From CADEED01 sp020442965 (GTDB lineage: Bacteria; Pseudomonadota; Gammaproteobacteria; Steroidobacterales; Steroidobacteraceae), in the NCBI GenBank assembly GCA_041395525.1, contig JAWLAH010000005.1:1-64000 (forward strand): a DNA stretch of 64,000 nt. Reading direction: 5' to 3'. Positions within the stretch are counted from its first letter, which is position 1, and each line of letters begins with the position of its first letter. A program made the translations under genes and the position numbers. The notes under the pieces are model-generated. The model searched no databases and was not told the DNA's origin. It saw only the letters and a program-made list of their open reading frames with translations. Positions 36,806 through 46,260 of this stretch are shown here, piece by piece.

Positions 36806-38083
36806 ATGAAGAAAGTCCTCGGAATGATTGGCGCAGCCTGCCTGGCCGCAGCGACGTGCGGCGTCGCCACGGCGGGGTCTGATGTGGGGAGCTGGTATGT
36901 GGCGCCGCAGATCAACGGCCTGTGGATCGACGATGTGCGCAAGGCTGATGACGACATCGGCTTCACTTTCAGCCTCGGTCACGTATTCAGCCCGACCTGG
37001 GATGCGCAACTCTCAGTGTTCACGTCCAAGCACGATGCACCTAACAACGTCGATCACACGATCAGCGGCTTTGCGATCGCGGCGAACCGAGTCTTCTATC
37101 GCGACCAGCGCGTCAACCCGTTCATCAGCATTGGCCTCGCCAAGATGGACAACAACTACTCGCCCGGTCCGGACAAAGAAAACCTGGCGGCCACCTACGG
37201 CGTCGGCATTTTGGCTGACATTGGCGGCAACCGCGCCGAAGGCACCAATTTCCAGCTGCGTGGCGATCTCGGTGCGCGGCGTGCGCTCGGCGGCCGCGAG
37301 CCGTTGGCGCACTACACCGACTATGTCGCAGGCCTTGGCCTGCAATACTCCTGGGGTGGCACCCCGCCGGCCAAGCCACCTGGCGACTCTGACGGCGATG
37401 GCGTCACCGATGATCTCGACAAGTGCCCGGGAACACCCGCCGGCACACCCGTAAATGCCGAGGGCTGCCCGCTCGATTCGGATGGCGACGGCGTCACCGA
37501 TGACAAAGACAAGTGTCCGAACACGCCAGCTGGCGCGACGGTCGATGCCACGGGTTGTGAGCTCGACTCCGACGGCGATGGCGTGGCCGACAGCAAGGAC
37601 AAGTGTCCTAACACGCCAGCGGGCGCCAAGGTCGACGCGAGCGGATGTGAGCTCGACTCCGACGGTGACGGCGTAGTCGACAGCCAGGACAAATGCCCGG
37701 ATACGCCCAAAGGCGATCGCGTTGATGCGTCGGGCTGTTCGTTCAAGGAGGAGCTGAAGCTGCCTGGCGTCGAGTTCGATCTCGACAAGGCAACGCTGCG
37801 ACCGGAAAGCACCGCCGTGCTCGAAGGCGCGATCTCGGTGCTGAAGCGCTACCCCGATCTCAAGATCGAGGTCGCCGGACACACCGATGCGCAGGGCACG
37901 GATGCTTACAACATGAACCTCTCCAAGCAGCGAGCGATCGCCGTACTCGACTACCTGAAGGCCGGCGGCGTTAGTAACGTTCTCTCCTCGCGCGGCTATG
38001 GCGAGCGGCAGCCGGTGGCATCGAATGCCACGGCTGAAGGTCGGCAGGAGAACCGCCGCGTCGTACTGCGAGTGCTGGACTAA
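36806..38083 (+). CDS. OmpA-family outer-membrane protein with thrombospondin type 3 repeats
   Basis: The 425-residue protein has a signal peptide (MKKVLGMIGAACLAAATCG) and an N-terminal eight-strand-like barrel (about 25-185). Four 30-residue calcium-binding type 3 repeats follow (DSDGDGV-x-D-x-x-DKCP), then a C-terminal OmpA domain (IEVAGHTDAQGTDAYNMNLS, GYGERQPVASN) that binds peptidoglycan. This links the outer membrane to the wall through a Ca-stabilised spacer. The ATG at 36806 has GAAGGGAG just upstream; a longer in-frame reading lacks that. A strong terminator follows. Confidence 0.92.
   Translation: MKKVLGMIGAACLAAATCGVATAGSDVGSWYVAPQINGLWIDDVRKADDDIGFTFSLGHVFSPTWDAQLSVFTSKHDAPNNVDHTISGFAIAANRVFYRDQRVNPFISIGLAKMDNNYSPGPDKENLAATYGVGILADIGGNRAEGTNFQLRGDLGARRALGGREPLAHYTDYVAGLGLQYSWGGTPPAKPPGDSDGDGVTDDLDKCPGTPAGTPVNAEGCPLDSDGDGVTDDKDKCPNTPAGATVDATGCELDSDGDGVADSKDKCPNTPAGAKVDASGCELDSDGDGVVDSQDKCPDTPKGDRVDASGCSFKEELKLPGVEFDLDKATLRPESTAVLEGAISVLKRYPDLKIEVAGHTDAQGTDAYNMNLSKQRAIAVLDYLKAGGVSNVLSSRGYGERQPVASNATAEGRQENRRVVLRVLD
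37384..37743 (+). repeat. Four tandem 90-bp repeats coding thrombospondin type 3 units
   Basis: Units begin at 37384, 37474, 37564 and 37654, exactly 90 bases apart, each starting with GAC/GAT codons for DSDGDG and ending at a conserved Gly-Cys. The DNA is similar between units, which allows repeat-number change by slippage or recombination while keeping frame. Confidence 0.85.
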
Positions 38084-38114
38084 ACGGCAACGGTTCTTGA
38101 TTGCCTGGTGGCAA

Positions 38115-38150
38115 GGCCCGGCTCAGCGATGAGCCGGGCCTTTTTTATTT
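38115..38150 (+). terminator. Rho-independent terminator after ompA-like gene
   Basis: Arms GGCCCGGCTCA and TGAGCCGGGCC form a perfect 11-base stem with loop GCGA, followed by six T and then ATTT. It lies 32 bases past the stop and is the clearest intrinsic terminator in the window. Confidence 0.95.
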
Positions 38151-38283
38151 TGGGGGCAGCGGTCCGAATGCGGGATTGCCTTCTGTGAAGCAGTACGCTA
38201 CTTGTAGAACGTTTCTCTTGAGGGAATCTCGTGGCTGCTAGCGCCGGCGCCGGTCTCTAGTTTGGTCGTTGCGGAGCATGACA

Positions 38284-40302
38284 ATGAACACACTTTTGGG
38301 CGGACTGACGAGGTTTCTGGTCAGAGCCGCTATCGCTGCCGGTTGTTACACATTGGCCGCAATCGCGCCTGCCGCACCCCCGCCGCCGTCTGTCTTTGGA
38401 CGCTCACCTGCGCTGACAGACGTAAGCCTCAGCCCCAACGGCAAGCGCCTCGTCTGGGCGGAATCGGTGCATGATGCGCCCGTCGTTGTAATCTACGATC
38501 TCGATCAGAAGAAGCAGCTGCGTAAATTTGCCGTCGGCGATGTGCTGAAGCTTCGTGACATGCGGTGGGCAGATGACGAAACAGTTCTGGTAACGGTGAG
38601 CCAGGTCCGTCAATTCTCCGACAAGCAGAACGATAAGTTCGAGTACTGGCGCACGCAAGCGGTAGACGTCGCAGGCGGCGGCGCCCGCACGCTGCTGCTG
38701 GACGACAATGCCCTGCGCGAGGACTACGTCACGGGAGCACGGCTAATCAATACGAAGACCACGATCCCGCACAGCGTGATCATGTCCTCGGTCGATATCA
38801 CCGCCGCGAAAGATTTGTTCGCTGTGGATTCCCGCATCAAGCGCGGCAGGCGAGACAGCTCCTGGGTCAACAGCGTGTTTCTGGTCGACACACAAACGGG
38901 CAAGGGAAAGCGACTGGCGGCAGGATCACCCTACACCTTCGACTGGGTGGTCGATCACGCGGGCAAAGTCGTCGCGCGCACCGACTGGGATCCGGAGCAA
39001 TCGATTTATCGCATTCTGGCAAAAGACGGCGGCGGCTGGCGCGAAATCTACACTGCCACGAACCGTGAGGGCCTGGACGTCGTCGCGCTATCAGCCGATG
39101 GAACATTCCTCTATGCACTTGGTGCAAATGGTCGAGCCAATCGCAAGCTCTGGCGACTTCCGCTGGATGGCGGTGGCGCCCAGATAGAATTCGAGGAGCC
39201 CAATGGCGACGTGGAAAACGTGCTGCTCAACGGCAATACCAATCTGCCGATCGGCGTCTACGTCGGCGGTGCCGGTAACGAATTGCGGTGGCTCGATCAG
39301 TCCGCCCGCAAGCAATATGAGGCGCTGCAAAAGGCGTTTCCGGCCAAAATCGTTCAGACCTACGGTCGTTCGGCTGACGGCAAACGCCTGTTAGCCCATG
39401 TGTCGGGTCCGTCGCAAGTCCCCACTTACTACCTGATTGATTTTGCGGCTGGCAAGGCAGACACGATTGGCGAGGAATACCCCGAGCTCGTCGATGTTCC
39501 CTTGGGCGAGGTGCGAACCATCAGCTACCGGGCCCGCGACGGCTACGAAATCCCAGGGTATTTGACCCTGCCGCCCGGCAAAGAGCCTACCAATCTGTCG
39601 CTGATCGTGTTGCCGCACGGTGGGCCTGAGTCACGCGACTATCTCGATTTCGACTGGCTGACCCAGTTCTTCGCCAGTCGCGGTTATGCGGTACTGCAAC
39701 CACAGTTCCGCGGTTCGACAGGCTTCGGCGAAGCGCACCGCAAAGCGGGGTATCAGCAATGGGGCAAGCTGATGCAGGACGACGTGACCGATGGTGTCCG
39801 CTGGGTTGCCGAGCAGGGGATCGTCGATTCGCGCCGTGTCTGCATCGCAGGATGGAGCTACGGCGGATACGCGGCACTCGCTGGCGCGGCATTCACGCCG
39901 GACCTTTACCGGTGCGCCATCAGCATCAATGGCGTGTCGGACCTGCTGGTGATGCTCGGGACGACACAGCGTCGAGCCGGACGAGATTCCGACGCACTCG
40001 ACTATTGGTACGACCACATCGGCAAGACCAGCAATCCGGACGTCATCGGCAGATCGCCCGCCCGCAACGTGGAGAAGATTCGCGCGCCAACTCTGTTACT
40101 GCACGGCACTGACGACGCAGTCGTGCCGGTATTGCAATCGCGCATCATGGCAACCGCCCTGAAGGAACGGGGTAAGGCGGTTGAACTCATCGAATTGCCA
40201 GGCGAAGATCACTGGTTGAGCCGCAGCGACACACGTACTCGCGTGTTGAACGAGATCGATCGCTTTCTGGCCGAGACCTTACCTGCGTCGGCGGCCAACT
40301 AA
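38284..40302 (+). CDS. S9-family serine peptidase (prolyl oligopeptidase type), exported
   Basis: The 672-residue protein has a signal-like start (LVRAAIAAGCYTLAAIAPAA), a beta-propeller with TDVSLSPNGKRLVWAES-type blades, and a C-terminal catalytic domain. That domain has Ser about 524 in AGWSYGGYAALAG, Asp about 610 in HGTDDAVVPV and His about 642 in GEDHWLS. Such enzymes cleave short peptides, often after Pro. Of several possible starts the ATG at 38284 has GGAG 7 bases upstream. It converges on the AspH-like gene. Confidence 0.9.
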   Translation: MNTLLGGLTRFLVRAAIAAGCYTLAAIAPAAPPPPSVFGRSPALTDVSLSPNGKRLVWAESVHDAPVVVIYDLDQKKQLRKFAVGDVLKLRDMRWADDETVLVTVSQVRQFSDKQNDKFEYWRTQAVDVAGGGARTLLLDDNALREDYVTGARLINTKTTIPHSVIMSSVDITAAKDLFAVDSRIKRGRRDSSWVNSVFLVDTQTGKGKRLAAGSPYTFDWVVDHAGKVVARTDWDPEQSIYRILAKDGGGWREIYTATNREGLDVVALSADGTFLYALGANGRANRKLWRLPLDGGGAQIEFEEPNGDVENVLLNGNTNLPIGVYVGGAGNELRWLDQSARKQYEALQKAFPAKIVQTYGRSADGKRLLAHVSGPSQVPTYYLIDFAAGKADTIGEEYPELVDVPLGEVRTISYRARDGYEIPGYLTLPPGKEPTNLSLIVLPHGGPESRDYLDFDWLTQFFASRGYAVLQPQFRGSTGFGEAHRKAGYQQWGKLMQDDVTDGVRWVAEQGIVDSRRVCIAGWSYGGYAALAGAAFTPDLYRCAISINGVSDLLVMLGTTQRRAGRDSDALDYWYDHIGKTSNPDVIGRSPARNVEKIRAPTLLLHGTDDAVVPVLQSRIMATALKERGKAVELIELPGEDHWLSRSDTRTRVLNEIDRFLAETLPASAAN

Positions 40303-40321
40303 AGCGCGTCCCAGCGATCAG

Positions 40322-41596
40322 CTACTCGCTATAATTGTTCGCAAAGGCACGCGCACCGGCGGCAAGTACGCGCACGGCATCGCGCTCTGCAGGCTGAAGC
40401 AACGGATTCCAGATGTCGAAGATCAACACGACACGCAGCTCATCGCTGTCGTTGCGGGCTTCATGCTCGATCGTGTCGTCGAAGAGCATGATCTCGCCGA
40501 CATGCCATTCACGCTCCTCGAACCCCACGCGGAAGCGGCAGTCGGGCGGGACAATGAGCGGCAGGTGCACGACCAGTCGAGCGTTGGTCTCACCGTTGTG
40601 CGGCGGGATGTGGGTGTGCGGCGCCAGGGCAGAAAACATGGCATTCGGGCACAGGCCACCGATATCCGCAGCATCGACCGTCGCGAGCGCCGCCGCGGTC
40701 TGCGGACACTGATCGAGATTCGCCTGCACGGGTTCACCGGCGCGCCACAGCTGGAATACACTCCAGCGATCGGAGTGATTCAGCTCCTGCCATTGGTTCA
40801 CCGGATCGCCCGGATTGTAGGCGATGTAGGGATTGAACTGATCGCGGCTGGTCTTGAGCGCCGCCTCAATCTCCGCCCGAATGACGTCCGTCCTGGCCTC
40901 AAACGCTGGCACCCACGGGAAATCCTTGCGATCGAAAAAAGGGATCGCTGGCAGCCGCGGCACATAAAGCTGATTGGACTCCGAATAGTAGGGCTTGACG
41001 CGACCCGCCATGATTGCGGCCGCCTCGCGCCACCGGCTGGCCACTTCCGCCGGCAATTTTTCGTGCACCTCCGCCAGTCGCTTGCTCAGCGCGCTTTCGA
41101 GTGCGCGCGCGTGACGATCAACGACCGAGCGCGCGTGCTGCAATTGTTCCCGATGTGCAGCGGGCCAATGCGACTCCGGTGGGGAGATCTTAAGCGCGTT
41201 GCGGTACGTCGCTGCGGCTGCTGCAGCGGTGCCACGGCGCTCGAGCCAGTTCGCACGTGCTAACAAGGCGGGTATGAAATACGGATCGACAGCCAGCGCA
41301 GCGTCGATCGACTCGCGCTCAGCCGCCGCGTCTGATCGTTGCTGATGCACATTGGCAAGCGTCAGCAGGATCGCCTTGTCACGCGGTGCCGCCGCGCGCG
41401 CCGCCAGCAACATCTTCAGGCCGGTCTCCACTTCGCCGCGCTGCAGGGCGTGGATCGCGAGGCTGAAGAGTGCCTGCGGATTGTCAGGCTCGAGTTTGCG
41501 GACTTCCCGCCACAGACGCTCCGCTTCCTGCCAGCGGCCGGCGTTCGCTGCCTGCCCAGCCGCCTGCGCGAGCTGGGCTACTTGCGCTGGCGACAT
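40322..41596 (-). CDS. TPR protein with aspartyl/asparaginyl beta-hydroxylase domain
   Basis: The 424-residue protein has an N-terminal TPR array (about 1-150; RWQEAERLWREVRKLEPDNP and similar). The C-terminal AspH-type 2-oxoglutarate/Fe(II) oxygenase domain includes HIPPHNGETNARLVVHLPLI and, later, MLFDDTIEHEARNDSDELRV followed by VLIFDIWNP. These provide the two iron His and the 2-oxoglutarate-binding Arg expected of the family. It probably hydroxylates a protein or peptide side chain. It has no signal peptide, so it is likely cytosolic. Confidence 0.85.
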   Translation of the reverse strand: MSPAQVAQLAQAAGQAANAGRWQEAERLWREVRKLEPDNPQALFSLAIHALQRGEVETGLKMLLAARAAAPRDKAILLTLANVHQQRSDAAAERESIDAALAVDPYFIPALLARANWLERRGTAAAAAATYRNALKISPPESHWPAAHREQLQHARSVVDRHARALESALSKRLAEVHEKLPAEVASRWREAAAIMAGRVKPYYSESNQLYVPRLPAIPFFDRKDFPWVPAFEARTDVIRAEIEAALKTSRDQFNPYIAYNPGDPVNQWQELNHSDRWSVFQLWRAGEPVQANLDQCPQTAAALATVDAADIGGLCPNAMFSALAPHTHIPPHNGETNARLVVHLPLIVPPDCRFRVGFEEREWHVGEIMLFDDTIEHEARNDSDELRVVLIFDIWNPLLQPAERDAVRVLAAGARAFANNYSE

Positions 41597-41608
41597 CTCT
41601 GCAGGGCG

Positions 41609-42280
41609 CTAGCCGCCGCCCATTTTGTCGTCATTCGTCGTGTACGGCCTATTCACCATCTCGTCGGCCGAGTCCCTCGCGCGCAGTTGCCGCTCGCGGT
41701 CCTGCCGACGTGTTGAGCAAACCCGCACGCCGCGCAAACGGGATCCGGTTTCCTTCATGACGCGACAGCGGATCACATCATCCTGGTCCGGTGCCACATG
41801 CGGAGCCGCGCCGTCTGCGGTCACGACCGCTCCGGCCTTGCCTAACAGGATGGCGAGTTCATCGATGCGGCCTTTGGTGCTGGCGCGTACGTCCGAGTTG
41901 AATGGAATGCGCGGACCAAACGGCGCGCCCTCGACCCCGTAGACCGACACGCCGGCACCGTCTGTATCGCGCGCCCAAATAATTGACTTGACCGGCAGTC
42001 GCGCCGCAACCGCATCCAATGCGGCGCCTTCCACGTTCGTCATCGCATCGGTGTCGCCGCCATACACAACTAACACGATGCCGTCTCGCGACCGGGCCGC
42101 TGCCTGCGACCGAACTGCCGCAAGGTCGCTGCCGCGCATGTCGGTGCGCCCCACCGCGACCGAAACCGATTCACCGGCATTACTTGCCTGCCCTAGCGCC
42201 GCCGAGCTGTATCCGAGTGTCGCACCTATGAGTGCCAATGCGCTCAACGCGACCTTGAGAAATTGTGAGTTGAGTTGCAT
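41609..42280 (-). CDS. Exported protein with Cys-containing C-terminal motif, unknown function
   Basis: The 223-residue protein begins with a signal peptide (FLKVALSALALIGATLGY, cleavage after ALG/Q). A middle alpha/beta-like region follows, then a C-terminal segment VIRCRVMKETGSRLRGVRVC. That C-terminal C-x-x-x-x-x-GSR-x-x-x-x-C pattern recurs in small exported proteins of sphingomonads and xanthomonad-like bacteria, by recollection. AGAGGT lies upstream of the ATG at 42280. The gene lies in the same direction as the TonB receptor. Confidence 0.6.
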   Translation of the reverse strand: MQLNSQFLKVALSALALIGATLGYSSAALGQASNAGESVSVAVGRTDMRGSDLAAVRSQAAARSRDGIVLVVYGGDTDAMTNVEGAALDAVAARLPVKSIIWARDTDGAGVSVYGVEGAPFGPRIPFNSDVRASTKGRIDELAILLGKAGAVVTADGAAPHVAPDQDDVIRCRVMKETGSRLRGVRVCSTRRQDRERQLRARDSADEMVNRPYTTNDDKMGGG

Positions 42281-42336
42281 CGCTCTACCTCTCGACAAAG
42301 TGACCCAAGTGCCTACGTTACCGCAAAATGGGGTGC

Positions 42337-42366
42337 AAAAAAAACGGCGGGCCGAAGCCCGCCGTT
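42337..42366 (-). terminator. Rho-independent terminator of the TonB-receptor gene
   Basis: On the minus strand a perfect 10-base stem (AACGGCGGGC with its complement, loop TTCG) is followed by a run of eight T (A-tract 42337-42344 on the plus strand). It lies 25 bases past the receptor stop. Confidence 0.92.
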
Positions 42367-42390
42367 CAAATCGAACATATTCCGATCGGC

Positions 42391-45366
42391 TCAGAACTTG
42401 ACGTTCACACCGATGGCATACACACGACCCAAGGTGTCGTAGACGCCTGGGAAGGTGTTGCCGCTGTTGGAACGCGTATCAGCCGCTTCGTTACCCACAA
42501 TCGGCGGATCCTTATCCGTCACGTTGTTCATCGACGCACGGACCTTGATGTTGTCCGTTACGTCGTACGACGCCGAAAGATCGAAATAGTTGTAGGCATC
42601 GATCGAGCGGAACTGAGGGAACACGTCGTTCGGTGGCGCGTACTGGTCCGGCTGGATGGCCGCGCTGCCCAGATGACGCCACAGCAGTGACACACCAAAC
42701 GGGCCCTTGTCCCAGCTGAAGCGCTGCAGCCAGCGAGTCTTCGGCAGCGGACCCGTGCAGAACGTGCCGTAGAAGCCGGCGCAGTCGATGACCGCTGTCA
42801 GGTCGCTGCTCTGGCTCTCCTGCGTCAGGTAGTGGTTGAGGTTCGTGCGGAAGTTCAGACGACCGGCGTTGCCGATGTCCACACCGAACGAGAAATCAAC
42901 CTCGAGACCTTCGGCCTTCAGGAACTTCAGGTTGGTGGTGAACTCCTGAATGCCAGATCCCGGCAGCGTCAAGGTGCCGGAGACACGCTGGATCGCGTTA
43001 CACAGTGACTGAACGTCACCCGTGTAGCACCCGTCCAGCGTTTCCTGCGAACCGAACGTGCCGATGTAGTCATCGATCTTGATGTCGTAGTAGTCGACCG
43101 ACAGGAAGATGTTGCGCATCACACCGTCAAACTGCGGCGTCCAGACCACGCCGAGCGTGGTCGTGTCGGCCGATTCAGGCTTCGGCAGGTTAACCAGATC
43201 CGTTCCGGTGAAGATGTTGACCTGTCCGGAGACCAGGTTTTCCACCGTACCGACTTGTGCTGCCGTCATGCCGGTGGCAATGCAACGCGCCCTGAGGGTC
43301 GCGTCGATGTTAGCGGCGTTGTCGATCGAGCAGGGATCAAGGTTGGCGTTGTCGAGGTTGGTTACCTGTGGAGCTGCCAACTCGCCGACGTTCGGTGCCC
43401 GAGCAGCGCGCTGCTTCATGGCCCGGAACATCAAGGTGTCGACCGGCTTGTAGTTCAAGCCGTATTTCCACGTGCGGTTGGACCCCGACGGATTGTAATC
43501 CGCAAAGCGATAGCCCAACTCGAGATCGAGAGAGTGGATGCCCGGCCGATCATCGACCAGCGGCAAGATCGCCTCGGCGAAGAACTCCTTGACGTCGAAG
43601 CCACCCTTGATCGGCAGGGTGTTACCACCGGCACCGCCCAGACAGCTGGCCGGCGCGAGTTTCAAACACTCATCCGGCACAGTCTCCGCTTCCTCTTCGC
43701 GGTATTCAGCACCGAAGCTCAGCGCCAGACCGGAATCAGCGGTCGGCAGTTTGGCCTGCTCAAGCAAGCCGCTGACCGACGCCGATACGATCGACTGTGA
43801 ATAGACCTGCTTCTCAATGGCCGTAGCGCCCGAATAGGCCGCCATTTCCGGAGTGATCGAACCAAAGCCACCGAACAGATTGATTGGCACGCACGTGCTA
43901 TCGCCATTGTTACAATCGGTCTTGCTGACGGCATCCAACGCGTTCGCAATATTCGCAACGTTGGTGTATCCGGCGTTGACGTTGCTACGAGTGGCCTCGC
44001 CGCGCTGATACGACAGATCATAATCCCAGCCTGCACCGAGTTCGCCGCGAATACCGGTGAGGAACTGCCATGCCTTGTTGTCGTACGTCGTGGAGCGTTC
44101 GCCCAGTTCAACCGTGCGGCGACGGTAGGAAATTTCCAGCGTGTCGGCCACGTCGACGACACCGTTGTTGTTCACGTCGTTCCAGTTGCCACCATTTACG
44201 ACGGTACCAGCGGTCCTACCACCATTCGCCGCGTTGAGGATGGTCTGCAGTGCAGCTGCACCAATATAGGGATTGGCCAGCGGCGTCGTGAAGACGTTAC
44301 CGAAAATGCCCGATGGCGCCACCTGCTGACGCACAGTCGTGCTGGTGTAGCTCAAGCGGCCGTAGGCTTCAGCGTGCTCATTCACTTCAAAGCTACCGAT
44401 TGCCGTACCACCGAAGCGCTCTTGTGGCGTCTGGTAGTAGTTGAACGGGTTGAAGTTGAACACGCTGCAATTCGCGCCAAGCGTGCCGTCGTTGCGGAAC
44501 TGGCCAAGGCCGGGTCCGCCGGCGATTGCGACGCGCGTCGGCAGCGTGGTGGTCGAGCCGCCAGCGACGACCGCGCCCGGACCATCACATCCTGCCGGCG
44601 CCGCGATTGGCGGGTTGCCGTCCAGGAACTGCTGCAGACCGCTGCCGTCCTCGGTAACGATTCCGAGCAGGCCCAGCGGCCGCTGCCCGAGCAGCACGCC
44701 GTCGCGCTGCGCCCAGTTTACTGACATCACAACGTTGCCACGGCCGTCAGCTACGTTGGTACCCAACGTGAAGGCGGCACTCTTGGTCTTGCCATCGCTC
44801 TCGGTGGTCTGCGAGAAGTTGGAATCGAGCGCGACGCCCTCGAAATCTTTCTTCATGATGAAGTTGATGGCACCGGACATGGCGTCCGAACCATAAACCG
44901 CCGATGCGCCACCCGTCACAATGTCGATGCGCTCGATCAGCGCGGTCGGAATGACCGACAGGTCGACGATGCCGTTGAAGTTGTACGGTGTGACGCGCTT
45001 GCCGTCGATCAGGATCAGGTTACGTTGCGTGCCTAAACCACGCAGGTCGACGGTGATGGCACCGGCCGTGCCATTGTTAGCCGCGCCGTTGTCAGCAATC
45101 AACGTGCTCGGTAGCGTGTTAAGTATCTGACCGACTTCCGGTGTCTGGAACTGCTGGATCTGATCCGCAGTGACCGACAGGATCGGGCTTGACGATTCGA
45201 CGCCGGGCGCGCGAATACGCGTACCTGTAACGACGATTTCCGTGACGTTGCCAGCAGCAGCATCCTGCTCCTGGGCGAACGCCGTGGTAGCTGTCATACC
45301 GACCGGCAACGCACCGAGTACCAGTGCGAGACGAACGGCCTGACGCACCGACGTGTGTTTAGGCAT
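42391..45366 (-). CDS. TonB-dependent outer-membrane receptor
   Basis: The 991-residue receptor has a signal peptide (LALVLGALPVGMTATTAFAQ), then a TonB box-like EIVVTGTRIRAPG. The plug domain includes LRGLGTQRNLILIDGKRV and VTGGASAVYGSDAMSGAINF, and the long 22-strand barrel ends in AIGVNVKF. This oligosaccharide/peptide-type layout takes up an unknown ligand. The ATG at 45366 has GAGGGA about 10 bases upstream, while upstream in-frame codons lack signal character. It stands alone, with no inner-membrane transporter beside it. Confidence 0.93.
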   Translation of the reverse strand: MPKHTSVRQAVRLALVLGALPVGMTATTAFAQEQDAAAGNVTEIVVTGTRIRAPGVESSSPILSVTADQIQQFQTPEVGQILNTLPSTLIADNGAANNGTAGAITVDLRGLGTQRNLILIDGKRVTPYNFNGIVDLSVIPTALIERIDIVTGGASAVYGSDAMSGAINFIMKKDFEGVALDSNFSQTTESDGKTKSAAFTLGTNVADGRGNVVMSVNWAQRDGVLLGQRPLGLLGIVTEDGSGLQQFLDGNPPIAAPAGCDGPGAVVAGGSTTTLPTRVAIAGGPGLGQFRNDGTLGANCSVFNFNPFNYYQTPQERFGGTAIGSFEVNEHAEAYGRLSYTSTTVRQQVAPSGIFGNVFTTPLANPYIGAAALQTILNAANGGRTAGTVVNGGNWNDVNNNGVVDVADTLEISYRRRTVELGERSTTYDNKAWQFLTGIRGELGAGWDYDLSYQRGEATRSNVNAGYTNVANIANALDAVSKTDCNNGDSTCVPINLFGGFGSITPEMAAYSGATAIEKQVYSQSIVSASVSGLLEQAKLPTADSGLALSFGAEYREEEAETVPDECLKLAPASCLGGAGGNTLPIKGGFDVKEFFAEAILPLVDDRPGIHSLDLELGYRFADYNPSGSNRTWKYGLNYKPVDTLMFRAMKQRAARAPNVGELAAPQVTNLDNANLDPCSIDNAANIDATLRARCIATGMTAAQVGTVENLVSGQVNIFTGTDLVNLPKPESADTTTLGVVWTPQFDGVMRNIFLSVDYYDIKIDDYIGTFGSQETLDGCYTGDVQSLCNAIQRVSGTLTLPGSGIQEFTTNLKFLKAEGLEVDFSFGVDIGNAGRLNFRTNLNHYLTQESQSSDLTAVIDCAGFYGTFCTGPLPKTRWLQRFSWDKGPFGVSLLWRHLGSAAIQPDQYAPPNDVFPQFRSIDAYNYFDLSASYDVTDNIKVRASMNNVTDKDPPIVGNEAADTRSNSGNTFPGVYDTLGRVYAIGVNVKF

Positions 45367-45699
45367 TTGACAATCCCTCAAATAGTTTTCGTAAGACGAT
45401 GACTTTGAGCCAACCGGCAACGCCAGCGGGTGATCTAGGTCCCTGAGGCGGCGAACAGTATCACAAGCTGTCACCCGAAAACCACAAGAACGAGTATCGA
45501 TTTTTCAGCACTATTTGGCGCAACTCTGCACTGAGCCGGGCCTAGGCACGCCCAAATTGGCAAAAAAGCCACAGTACTTGTGGCTAAAGGCCCACAATAT
45601 GACCGCAGTTCAGCAATCGCGGCACCCAAGAGCGCGTCGGCCGCGGCGGCGGAAATGCGAAAAGTTGCGGTTTGGCCCGCGATCGGTACATATAGAGGC
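45367..45699. promoter_or_regulatory. Intergenic region between TonB receptor and secreted-protein gene
   Basis: These 333 bases between divergent genes hold no convincing gene. A perfect inverted repeat at 45567-45585 (arms AGCCACA and TGTGGCT, loop GTACT) is preceded by six A on the plus strand. It could be an operator or a minus-strand terminator-like hairpin. No clear promoter hexamers were fixed. Confidence 0.45.
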
Positions 45700-46260
45700 A
45701 TGAATTTTTGCAAGCTCTCCACTCGGGCACTGATCTGTTACCTGGTTGGCGGTGTCGCCATAGCGGCACTTGCACAGGCGCCTGCCGCGGATTCGGCCGT
45801 TGAAACCGCGGCAGCATCTGCTGCGCGTTGTCGCACACTCGCTGACGGCGTTGCGCGGCTAAGTTGCTACGACCGCGCTTTTGGTGTCCTCGTGCCCGCA
45901 GGCGTGCCCGCAGGCGCGCCGGCAGTAACAGCCGGCCCGGCGGAACCTCGCCTCCGCGCTAACACCCCGGCGGACTTCGGACTCACCGCCGAACAACGCG
46001 AACAGCGATCACGCGCGCCGGACGCCGCTGCGCCGAAGGAGCTGGCCGAAATTACCGCCAGGGTAAGCAACATCAAGCAGCAGCGCGCCGGCCGGTTCAC
46101 CGTGACGTTCGACAATGGCCAGATCTGGCAGCAGCGCGAGACGGATGCGTCAATCGAACTTCGTATCGGCGACCGCGTAACGATCAAGAAGGCTGCGGTC
46201 GGATCTTACTTGTTAGTGACCGACGGGCGTCGCAGCACCAAAGTCGAGCGCATCAAGTAG
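45700..46260 (+). CDS. Exported protein, unknown function
   Basis: The 186-residue protein has a hydrophobic start (STRALICYLVGGVAIAALAQ) that should be a signal peptide. The mature part begins with a C-R-T-L-x-D-x-x-x-R-L-x-CYD motif, common in small exported proteins. A Pro/Ala-rich linker precedes a C-terminal beta domain (RFTVTFDNGQIWQQRETDA, GDRVTIKKAAVGSYLL). I do not know its function. It ends one base before the convergent DUF533 gene. Confidence 0.6.
   Translation: MNFCKLSTRALICYLVGGVAIAALAQAPAADSAVETAAASAARCRTLADGVARLSCYDRAFGVLVPAGVPAGAPAVTAGPAEPRLRANTPADFGLTAEQREQRSRAPDAAAPKELAEITARVSNIKQQRAGRFTVTFDNGQIWQQRETDASIELRIGDRVTIKKAAVGSYLLVTDGRRSTKVERIK

Noticed and set aside
37384..37743. 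CRISPR-like repeat from regular 90-base spacing
   Set aside because: The units are in frame and encode DSDGDG thrombospondin type 3 repeats of an outer-membrane protein.
43255..43800. Long open frame opposite the TonB-receptor gene
   Set aside because: It lies entirely antisense to a receptor with clear plug and barrel motifs and shows no domain or signal of its own; a GC-rich shadow frame.
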